DNA of 30,971 nucleotides from Seminavis robusta (Eukaryota > Bacillariophyta > Bacillariophyceae > Naviculales > Naviculaceae). Position 1 is the stretch's first letter; the number at the start of each line of letters is the position of its first letter. Location of the stretch: positions 1 through 30,971 of the forward strand of contig CAICTM010001349.1 of assembly GCA_903772945.1 (NCBI GenBank), given 5' to 3'. The position numbers were made by a program, and so were the translations under genes. This document shows positions 19,373 to 27,871 of this stretch, piece by piece. A model generated the notes under the pieces. It did no database searches, was not told the DNA's origin, and saw only the letters and a list, made by a program, of their open reading frames with translations.

Positions 19373-19777
19373 ATGATGAAAGTTATCCTTGTTTCCTTGT
19401 TGGCGGCCACCGCTGCGGCTTTTTCGGTGGTCCCCGCTGTGAACAGCAAGACTTCCAAGACTGCACTCTTCTACTACAACTACCAGGATCATTCTCACTT
19501 CGATGTTACTGGAAAGCAAGGAATTGAGATGACCGAAACTAGCGGTGTTGCCTTGGTTCAGGGTGGTTCGGATATTGGATATGCCATGGGCGCCGAATGG
19601 CCCGAATGTGACGTTGACGATCTCAACTGCATGGCTATTGAACCGGAATGCGATGTCATTGGTGAACAAGGATGTTTGGTGAACATGGAACAGATCGGTA
19701 CCTACAGGGTTCAGGGCGGCACTCACAATGAGTGGACCACGGGCAAATGGTCTCTTCCCCACTACAACCAGTTCTAG
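19373..19777 (+). CDS. Small secreted or plastid-targeted protein of unknown function
   Basis: 134 residues from MMKVILVSLLAATAAAFSVVPA, a clear signal peptide whose end (AAAF-S) resembles the A-F cleavage motif of diatom plastid pre-sequences. The mature part is acidic, with Cys residues in ECDVDDLNC, EPEC and EQGC, an aromatic N-terminal patch (TALFYYNYQDHSHFDV) and a C-terminus TGKWSLPHYNQF. The frame extends 40 codons upstream, but this ATG directly precedes the signal peptide and has a CAACC context. I do not recognise the family. It could be a lumenal, plastid or extracellular protein. A complete start, stop and leader argue for a real gene. Confidence 0.7.
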   Translation: MMKVILVSLLAATAAAFSVVPAVNSKTSKTALFYYNYQDHSHFDVTGKQGIEMTETSGVALVQGGSDIGYAMGAEWPECDVDDLNCMAIEPECDVIGEQGCLVNMEQIGTYRVQGGTHNEWTTGKWSLPHYNQF

Positions 19778-20677
19778 AAGAATGCACCTTATGAAGTGGT
19801 TGGCAAGCAGAGGTAGCGAGACGGCGACATGTCTGAAACCTGGAGAGGAAGGACCCCTCGACGGCAGCGCAGGGAGCGTGCCGGAAGAGATGAAGGCAGT
19901 TTTCATAGCGAGAAACGTGAAGATGAAACATTGCAGACGGCGGCAACATGCCAGTATGAGTAGAATACATATTCCTAATTGAAAGCAGCAGCTGTGCAAT
20001 GAGTGCTCCAAGTTGTCTTGATTAAGTAGCACCGTAGCAACTACTGGCCGTACGGAAGTCCCCGCCCTCGACGGCCGCACAGCCGATCCCGATACTCTAA
20101 AAGGCTACGAGGAGTCGAGTCGAGTCTTCCGCTGCACCGGGCCGAACTTGGCCAGCCAAGTAGCTGGGACTATCTGGCTGGGTACACCCAGAGCTGTCAG
20201 AGCCCAAACACTGAACTGAGCAGCCCTAAAAAAGACACCGTTGTTCTCGTTGTTTGGTGGGCTGCTTCTAAAGCGCAATGAGTGGGTGGACTCCGGATTT
20301 GGCTCCTGCTTGCTTCCCTCTGGTAACGCTGATCTTGCGGTGGAGCCAGTCTACATTCTGGAGCATGTGTGAGTCCCTCTACATGTACGATGTACACCAC
20401 AACGTCGCTCTGTTTTAGACAGAGCTCATTTGAGTGAGACCCGATGGCGAGAGGTTCCTGAAAGCGACCGCCCTCTGCGACGAGATATCCCCACAAACAA
20501 AGACGGCAATCAATTGAATAGAGCCCTGTGCTGGTTCTGTCGCCTGCGGCTTCTTACAACATGAGCTATTACAACATCGAGTCGGATGTAAATGTTGTTA
20601 TTTAGCTGTTAATGTGCTTGGAAGTGTCTCAAGTTTATCTGTCAATCTAGTAGTATACACTCAATACCGGTATGCCT
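19778..20677. other. Intergenic DNA, no gene seen
   Basis: Convergent gap of 900 bp between the small secreted protein and the DUF6824 gene. Short ORFs overlap on both strands without protein-like character. A GAGTCGAGTCGAGTC run is near 20110-20126, similar to the TCGAG repeat in the intron at 1464-1566. A TACCGGTA palindrome is near 20666. Confidence 0.5.
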
Positions 20678-22600
20678 TTACCAGTCTGGGAGGATGGAGT
20701 CTTCGTCTTCATCGTTTCCTTTTCGGCTCGCCCTGGCCCTGGGATCTCTTCCTTGTTCCTGTGGAAGCGGAACTGGTTCAAAAGGATTGTCATCTTCGCC
20801 CAGCTGAGACAAAGAAGACTCCAAACGTTCAACAATGGCGTTGCCGGAAGCAGAGACGGTCGAGACACCAGAGGCACTTCGTTGGAGGGGCGCAGTGGGA
20901 GCGGCTTCGCGGCCAGATGATCGCCGCTGCTGCGTTCTCGACGCCGCACTTCGGTGGCTATGGCTGTGTTCGCTGCCGTCACCAACGGAAGCTACCGCTG
21001 GCTGATGTTGCTGAAGAGGCGGCATTCCCATGCTACTCGCCGCCATCATGGCAGATGGATCCATTCCACCAGTGGGCGCCATTTGACCGCCCATCCCAGG
21101 CATACCGATTCCCGAGGAACCGTATGGGTGATGCATTCCCATGCCCATCGCACCGGGATAGGAAGCATGAAGCGCAGCAGCGCCGACTGGACCCCCCATA
21201 CGGGACATTTGCTGCCAGTTGTCCGCCGACGGGTTGTTATGTTGAAAGTGGAAAGGTGCCTGGTTGGCATCTGTGATCATGGCATCCGAGAAACGATTGC
21301 TCGCCATTGCCATGTTGGATTGCATGCCAGCACTTCCATTAGGGTGCATCTGGTTGAACATTGGGTTCATCGAGTGCGGAAAGAGCTGAGGCCAGGAGTT
21401 GTGCCCAGAACCCATAGAGTGAGCAGAACCCATCGCAGAAGAGTCTCGAGAGAGCATGGCTTGGTTGTTGCTGCCACCAAATCCAAAGCCAGTTAGGGAT
21501 GGCATTTGATCCCCAATGCCAGGCTGGGTGCTCTGAGCGCCCTGAGACGAAAAGGAAGGCATGGCTTGTGCTCCTAGCGACATTGCACGGGCGGGGCGGT
21601 TGGCCTGAACCGTGCCTCCTGGTCCGATCGATGCAAAAGGGTGAGAAGAAGGTGTGGATTCTTCACGGAGCACGGAGAGGCTGTTCCTCCTGCCGAGCAA
21701 GGGCTTGGTGGCAGAGGTCGACGCCTTCCCTTTGGGCTTCTTCTCATCATCCTTGCCCACCACGCCTTTTTGTTTGGCGATCTTGGCAGCCTTGTCCCTT
21801 TGACGGCGCTTCTCGTGCTTGAACTTCTTGGAAGAGCGGTATTGGCTACTCAAGGCGTCGCGAAAGGCTTGGGACACCTTTTCCCGCGCAAGGAAGTCTC
21901 CAACTTCGAACCACCTTTCAGTGACGGGGTCTTGCTTGATGAAGCCTGGAGTGGAATTGAAGCGAAGGAATCAAAATGGTTGTCAGAAAGCCGTGCAGAC
22001 CAGGCAGATCACCTACCGTACCGGTACCAGAGCATTCGCTGGTACCGGTACCAACGATACCACGCCTTGCAAAAGCTTACCTCCATCAGGGCTGGCCGAG
22101 CGCACTTCGTTGACAATGGCCGACAAGATGTCCGACTTGTCTTGACGGCTAGTGGCAGCCGAGTATTGTTCCACATAAGATTCAACAATCTGACGAAGTC
22201 GCTGATTGCCTGCAAAGATAGATAGATGGATCCAAGAGATTGATGAGCGCATTGGTTGACATGAGCAATCACCCGGGCTACCCCAGACTAGCTAGCTATT
22301 GTTGAACCTACCGGGCGAGTTGTAATTTTTCTTTCCTCTCCCACAGAGGACGTCAAAGTTCCCTGGAACAAAGTCAAACGGCAAAGGCACCATGTTGCCC
22401 TTGGCTCCCCCGCCGATTCCAAATTCATCGGCGGGGGGCTTGCCGTCGTTCATCATGATGATGAAGTCGCTCTTCTTGGGACTAGGTTGTACTACAGGTG
22501 TTTGTTGCTGACTAAAGTTGAACTCCCTGTTCTGGAAGCTACTGGTGTTGTCGTAGAGGGGGATGGACTCGTTGAAGAAAGAGGGCGTAAAGGTATTCAT
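20678..22600 (-). CDS. DUF6824-domain protein (diatom family), Met/Gly-rich tail
   Basis: Three exons (22600-22312, 22209-22081, 21945-20678) join over GT-AG introns of 102 and 135 bp into 561 codons in one frame. The DUF6824 signature spans both junctions: DVLCGRGKKNYNSPGNQR, then KSDILSAIVNEV, then SASPDGGFIKQDP, TERWFEVGDFLAREKVSQAFRD. This domain is expanded in diatoms and its function is not established; the basic stretch after it (KKFKHEKRRQRDKAAKIAKQK) looks like a nuclear localisation or nucleic-acid-binding segment. The C-terminal half is low-complexity, rich in Met, Gly, Pro, Ser and Gln, ending EDEDSILPDW. A transcription-related role is a guess. Intron 2 contains GGTACCGGTACCAG-type palindromes (about 22017-22055). 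It is divergent from the PET117-like gene across about 820 bp. Confidence 0.88.
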
Positions 22601-23424
22601 TGATTGCAGTCACCGATGCTGTTGCACCATTGATTTTGTGACCATGTTTCAAAAGGAGCCAGTGAGAAGACGATTTTGTGAGGCCAAGATAGTGCCAAGA
22701 CCTCCATCTTGGCAAGAGACCGTATGATCGGATTGAGTTGCCAAGAGTTGTTGCTTAATCGTAAAAGAGACGGCGTCTAGGAGGGTAGTGGTCGGTGGTT
22801 TTCATCCTTTTACTCGCTTTAAAAAAGAGCTTCAGTAAAAAAGTATCTTTTGTTCCAAGGCCAAACAGCTGTGTACTGCTACTCCTATAGTACCAACCAT
22901 TACCCTTTCCAAACATGCTTCCAGAATAGCAACCCTTTAAGTATTTGGATCTTGACAGGACGCTGCAGAGCAGTTGCCGGGAACAACGTTATTAATTGTT
23001 GGAGCCTATTGTGGTCAATTCGTTCCGTCCATCAGAACCCTTTTTTGCCACTCACAGTTCCTGGAACAGCACGAGGCCAGAACCAACAAGCAACGACAGC
23101 GCAACAGCTACCGTACTGTACCACTGTCACCACTCACCACCGTAATTGCGTAATTGTTGGCGGTACAGCAACTAACCAGCAGCAGCTCCAGCAGCCAACA
23201 GGAAGCAGCTCAGGAAGCTCAGGCCAACCAGCTATCCAGCAAGCCAGCGATTGGAAAGGGCAAAGGGATCCGATCGAATCTTATTGCCTCTTGTTTTGGG
23301 CAACACGTGCAATACGGAGTATTGACTGCCTCACCAGCAGCTAGCTTGTACGTGTACCACTTTGGAGCAGCAAGAAGAAGAGAGAATTAGGTAACCATCC
23401 CAAGCACCTCCGTGTCCACTCGAA
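22601..23424. other. Divergent intergenic region (DUF6824 / PET117-like)
   Basis: 824 bp between two start codons that point away from each other. It contains CAGCAGCTCCAGCAGCC-type CAG-rich sequence at about 23178-23235. An open frame at 22850-23344 has composition bias but no recognisable fold and is not called as a gene. Confidence 0.45.
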
Positions 23425-23622
23425 ATGCGCAGTGGGTTGCCACTTCCGAGGGGAGGTCCGGCGATAGCATTAGGGGCCACCACATTGGCATGCATCGGAG
23501 CCATCTTCTACAGCCATTACTCGCAAGTCCGAGATCGCGATGTGATGCGAGCAGGGGTAGAACGAGATAGGGAACGGCTCAGGTCCTTGAAACGTTTGAA
23601 AGTGCAACAACAGGAGAACTAA
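23425..23622 (+). CDS. PET117: PET117-like cytochrome c oxidase assembly factor
   Basis: 65 residues: a short N-terminus, one hydrophobic segment (IALGATTLACIGAIFYSHY, about residues 14-32), then SQVRDRDVMRAGVERDRERL and a Lys/Gln-rich tail. PET117 proteins are small mitochondrial inner-membrane factors for complex IV assembly, with the pattern membrane segment - HYxQ - DRxxxxxGVxRDxER. HYSQVRDRDVMRAGVERD fits this closely, and so does the length. There is no room for a cleaved presequence; PET117 is thought to use its membrane segment. The alternative is an unrelated single-pass micropeptide. Confidence 0.72.
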   Translation: MRSGLPLPRGGPAIALGATTLACIGAIFYSHYSQVRDRDVMRAGVERDRERLRSLKRLKVQQQEN

Positions 23623-24715
23623 TCGATTTGAGGAGAGATAGTAACACTCATTAACACAAGACATTCTACCGACCTTTTCCAATAACGACCCATCGGCATC
23701 TGTCCATCGTTGTGGTTTCCAGCATTATAATTTATGAAGCAATGTGCAGAGGGTATCACGCAGTTCCGTTTGAGGACCTCGCCCTTATTGTGGCGCCCGG
23801 ATTAAATCTCTACGGAGTTGACTGTACCTCGTACAATATTTCTGGCAGCTGAAACAGGACACGACGGAATCTGTTTATATTAACGGATCTCAAACTTCGC
23901 TGAGCTTTCCTATGGCTGGCTGCTTTCGGCACATTGTTTCCAATCAATATACCTTCTCGAGATGGTAGCTACCACAACTTCTGCTGCTTGGGTGCGACAG
24001 GCTTTCACTATTATGCCATGGGTTTTTCTTGTTTTTTATTTGTTTTTCTGGGACTACCGTAGGTCCAATTCGCCAAATACACATGGTACCGGTATCCCTG
24101 GTGGACATGATCGATCTGCACCCTTCCCACCAGTTTCCTTGCACTAATGTTTTTGAACTAATGTTTCTTCTATCCCCGATGTATTTGCGCGAACCAAGCA
24201 GGCAGATCCCAGAGGTATTAAGCAGCACTAAGCATCAGCATGCGGAGCTGAGGTTGCCACATTGCAAATCATTGAGACTGTTTCATGTAGTGAACCTTCG
24301 CATGAGGTATCACGAGATTTCCCCCCTTTTTGGAGTCATTCTTTCTGACCGGCACGATTTGTTGCGAGAAGCAGTTGCAAGCAACCCCCCCAATCTTGCG
24401 GTGACTTTCAAGCACCTTAGCCTAACAAGCTGCTTCAAAGTCCACCTTCTTGACTCCTACTTCCCGCCCTAGCAGCAGCATCAGCCTCGGCTGTCCCAAA
24501 AATGTGTGATGTGTGTCATTGAGCAGTGTTAGCCCGCAAATCGGAGTGGGTAGCTCGTGTGAAGGTCTCACCATCTACATTGAAGGATGAAGCATGCCCC
24601 CGAGTGTAGCCACAAGTGCGACTTTTCAAATTTCTCGGTGTTACTGTTCGGCCCGTCGGTTGGTACAACCCGTACTGTACTGGCACCTACTTGATACTCA
24701 GTCAGCACTGGTACA
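23623..24715. other. Gene-poor DNA, no gene called
   Basis: The longest frame (24029-24472, plus) lacks recognisable motifs and has a weak start context. A GGTACCGGTATCC palindrome is near 24084. From about 24660 the sequence becomes rich in GTAC-type motifs leading into the tandem and inverted repeats. Confidence 0.4.
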
Positions 24716-24822
24716 GTAGAACAGGTACGTTCGTGCTAATCCACAGCACTGCCAGTACACTGTATGTAGAACGGGTACGTTCATGCCAATCCGCAGCACC
24801 ACCAGCGTTGTAGAACAGGTAG
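24716..24822 (+). repeat. Tandem repeat, unit about 50 bp
   Basis: Units start with GTAGAACAGGTACGTTCGTG at 24716, GTAGAACGGGTACGTTCATG at 24766 and a partial GTAGAACAGGTAG at 24810. Each full unit contains a CCxCAGCACxxCCAG core. A further core copy (CTAATCCACAGCACTACCAG) lies at 25575-25594, on the other side of the inverted repeat, in the same orientation as that at 24736-24755. Confidence 0.7.
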
Positions 24823-24853
24823 ACAGGGGGTAGACATCACTACATACAGCATG

Positions 24854-25575
24854 CTAGACAGGGGGTAGACAGCACTGCATACAGCATGTTCATCTGCACA
24901 GGGAGGAAGCCCCCTGATAGAGAGCATGGCCAGCCATCTTTTTGGCTTGAATTCAAAAAACGTCCCCTACCTGTACAATTGAACAGGCAAGATCCTGTAC
25001 AGATATAGGGGTGCAAATCCTGTTCAATTGCACAGGAAATGGACGGCCTGTTCATATGCACAGGCTCCTGTCAAGCATACAGGATTTGATACTTCAATTT
25101 TTCTCTAAGTCCAAAGTCAAGTTGCACCATGAGGAAAATAGATCATTCAATACTTACATGTAGAGTGATACACACATGAAGACCAACTATACAATAAGGT
25201 CCGTGTAATACTCTAGGATTATCATGCTCCACTACAGAAATCAGCAATCAGAATCAAGTCAACTTGACTTTGGATTAGAGAAAAATTGAAGTATCAAATC
25301 CTGTATGCTTGGACAGGAGCCTGTGCATATGAACAGGCTGGGCTGTCTATTTCCTGTGCAATGGAACAGGCTAGGCTGTCTATTTCCTGTGCAATTGAAC
25401 ATGCACCTGTGTAATTGAACAGGAATGTCCTGTTCAATTACACAGGAATTGCGTCCCCTGTTCAATTGCACAGGAATCACGTCGCCTGCCATGCCTGGAT
25501 TTGGCTGCAGGCTTGCTCTCTGAAAATCCTGTGCAGATGAACATGCTATATGTAGTGCTGTCTACCCCTGTCTAC
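24854..25575. repeat. Long inverted repeat (foldback or MITE-like) with palindrome array
   Basis: The left arm, about 24854-25125, is an imperfect reverse complement of the right arm, about 25258-25575. Outer ends pair as TAGACAGCACTGCATACAGC (left) against GCTATATGTAGTGCTGTCTA (right). Inner ends pair as ACTTCAATTTTTCTCTAAG (left) against AGAGAAAAATTGAAGT (right). The loop is about 130 bp. Within the arms lie at least ten copies of an 18-bp near-palindrome, consensus CCTGTKCAATTGMACAGG, at 24970, 25019, 25047, 25320, 25353, 25386, 25406, 25429, 25457 and 25528, plus diverged ones at 25067 and 25300. No ORF of note lies inside. This is consistent with a non-autonomous foldback or MITE-type element, but could be a regulatory or structural DNA element. 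Confidence 0.8.
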
Positions 25576-25594
25576 TAATCCACAGCACTACCAG

Positions 25595-26386
25595 AATGGT
25601 TTCTAAGAAGCTTTTTCTTTAATTTCCATTGAATGGCATTTCTTAAAACTAGGGACTTATGTACCTAAGGTTTATTCTTTCTTGTTCTGTCAGTGCTACT
25701 TTGTGTGGTTTCTGAGGAGCATTTTCTTTCAATTTCAGGTGAATGATATGTACAATGCACCTGAACCATACTAGTATGGTACTACGTTTCTGCAACAGTA
25801 GTTGCACAGGCCCAGTATGTGCTCCCCCCTGCTACTATCTGGATCTTACATACCCTCAGGATCCATGACCGTATGCTAGGTAGAAAACCTATGGTATCAG
25901 CAGTCATTGAAACAAAGATCCTCTCAATAAGACTCTCATTATTAAATAAACTGCAACAGAGAAGATATAACAGGGGCGCCTGCATACATAAGACCAACTC
26001 ACATACTGAGAGGATTCCAATAATCGCTTAAGTAACACCAAACATACCTGCCGATTCGATCCCACATCCAATATCCAATGAGATCCAATGGATCGTTCCG
26101 ATCCAACCGTTGTTGCAGAAAGATGCCACTGTACCACGAATCGTTCGTGTATACTCAAGCCAAATCGTACTAGTACGTCGTTCCAGCACAAAGAGGCAAA
26201 CAACGTGCGAATCCTGTGGGATACCGGTAGATCGATCGATCGATCTTCTCCCTACCGGTAGCTAGCTTGTCAGTTCTTCATTTCAGAGCTCATTATTTTC
26301 AATCCTTCAACTCTATAAAGGAACTCTGCCAAATTCCAACTCAACCAAATCAACATTTCCTTTTTTGACTAAAGAATTCCTCCACC
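25595..26386. other. Intergenic DNA upstream of the recombinase
   Basis: No gene is seen. A GATCGATCGATCGATC run at about 26231-26246 is bracketed by TACCGGTAG motifs (26223 and 26253). A TATAAA box is at 26314-26319. Confidence 0.5.
26314..26319 (+). promoter_or_regulatory. TATA-like box of the recombinase gene
   Basis: CTCTATAAAGG, about 68 bp before the ATG at 26387. The position is plausible for a core promoter; no other element was recognised. Confidence 0.35.
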
Positions 26387-27716
26387 ATGGACATGGCCAA
26401 TGCCAATGCTGGCGCAGCCCTTGGGTTGGAAAACGTGTCGGAACTTCCTGAAGCACCTACGGAACAGCCCAAGTCAACCGGGACTACCACAGACTCTTCA
26501 TCAAATTCATGAGCTGGCTGCACAAGCGGACGTACACCAAGGCGGCTCGCTTCCAACCCAGTGCTTTGGGCGGCATCCAACCACATCACGTTGCCGACTA
26601 CTTGAAATGGTGTGCGTATGGTACGACCGATGTTGACTTCAAAGATCTGGAGCAGAATCCAACTTGCCGCTCCTCTACTCTTGAGCAAGATAAGAAGGCT
26701 ATCTCATTCTACATGCCCATCAAAGGTGCCACATGGAATGGAACCTCCGGCAATCCAACCAAGTCTGATGCTGTGAACGAAGTGGTCAAGGAAGTCAAGA
26801 AAGCGGAGACTCAACACCGCAGCAAGAAGTCCTGTGCCACCAGGGATTTGACGGAAACAGAGTATCGCAAGGTGGTCCATGAACTCTATGGCAAAGGGAG
26901 CTTTGAATCAACCATCCGTACAGCCTGCATGTTGAAGCAGCAAGTCCATCTCATCACCAGGACGGATGACATCTCCAAGTTGAAGTATTCCGACTACAAG
27001 CCACATCCAGACTTCCCTTTTGCTCTCAGTTGCAAGGTGCATTGGTCCAAGAATATTTCGGAAGAACGACAATGCCCCGACCAAATCATTCTTGGGTCGA
27101 TGGATACCGACTTTTGTGCTATGCTCGGATTGGCGAATTACATGGAGGCGTCCTTCAACTACGGGTATGGCGCCGCTGGTCGAGAAAATGCATTCCTCTT
27201 TACTCCCGAAAGCGATCCCAAGTTGGCTCCCAAGCACTGCAACGCAGCCTACCGCAACATTCTCAAGGCTGTCTTTTTGTCGGCTCCATTTCTGGCTGTG
27301 GCGGTCCTCGTTGCTGGTGTTCTTGGGAGTCACAGCATTCGAAAGTTTGCTGCAACTCTGGCAAGAGGGATGGGTGCTACTGCTGACGAAGTTGACATTC
27401 GAGGTCGCTGGAAGGCTCGCTTATCTGGATGGGTTGTTGATGCCTACATTTCGCCTGAACAGCCCTGGATCGACGCCCCTGTTGCCGAAAAGCTTGCATG
27501 GGTGCTCCTATTGCCTACAAGCTACACCCGGATGCCAAGAGAGTGACTCCCGGCTGGTTGATTGAGCACGTGGTGCCAAGGATACATGCCTTTTACGACG
27601 GTGTCAACGACATCTCCCTTCACTTGGCTCTGCCTCTTTTGTGGGCTGCTCTTGATGTTGGACGGTCAAGATTTATCCGGTTTAGAAATTTAGCGTTAGC
27701 GTACCCGGATAAGTAG
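26387..27716 (+). CDS. Crypton-like tyrosine recombinase, frameshifted and 3'-disrupted
   Basis: The central frame (26509-27546) carries the residues of a tyrosine site-specific recombinase: Arg I in LITRTDDISKLKYSD (codon 26959), H-x-x-R in GSHSIRKFAAT (27331-27342), Trp in RGRWK (27409) and the nucleophile Tyr in VVDAYI (27445), 35 residues after the His-Arg box. An N-terminal helical part (HKRTYTKAARFQPSALGG) fits a core-binding domain. In eukaryotes this set is typical of Crypton transposons. Two frame changes each need one restored base: near 26455 (leader ATG 26387 frame into a frame reading NRDYHRLFIKF) and near 27498 (into YKLHPDAKRVTPGWLIEHVV). The downstream frame reaches ALPLLWAALD and then enters TGTTGG sequence at 27656, where an LTR-like boundary probably replaces the natural C-terminus. 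Probably inactive as read. Confidence 0.7.
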
Positions 27717-27871
27717 AAAGACTGTGACCTCGCAAGAATTTAAGGGAATCTGGCATTCCAAAATCCAGATTCAACCTGACCCAAGCTGGAAGATCACTTT
27801 TTCTTCCCAGCTCGCCCGAATCAGCTAGATAACCCTGATAAGAATAGTAGCAACAGTGTTTTAACCCAACA
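27656..27871. mobile_element. Candidate LTR or LTR end (TGTTGG...CCAACA)
   Basis: Begins TGTTGGACGG directly after the recombinase coding region and can end at CCAACA (27866-27871), with inverted ends typical of LTRs. No 5-bp target duplication flanks this 216-bp interval (CTTGA against CTGGG), so the real outer border may be only at 27656 and the inner border elsewhere; another CCAACA lies at 28174-28179. CTTTTTCTTCCCAG (about 27797-27811) is repeated inverted as CTGGGAAGAAAAAG (27872-27885). It is best read as the 3' LTR of the minus-strand retroelement; the second LTR would lie beyond the window. Confidence 0.4.

Noticed and set aside
19319..20080. 253-codon minus-strand ORF
   Set aside because: Overlaps the small signal-peptide gene in antisense and shows no domain or targeting features.
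22850..23344. 164-codon plus-strand ORF with a Gln/Ser-rich C-terminus
   Set aside because: No recognisable domain; lies in the shared 5' flank of two genes and is better explained as CAG-rich UTR.
24029..24472. 147-codon plus-strand ORF
   Set aside because: No motif, weak start context and repeat-rich surroundings; not enough to call a gene.
24854..25575. Repeat array considered as a CRISPR-like array
   Set aside because: Spacing is irregular, units are palindromic and arranged as inverted arms, and the context is eukaryotic.
26040..26070. GATTCGATCCC resembling a tRNA B box
   Set aside because: No matching A box, anticodon arm or acceptor stem could be drawn around it.
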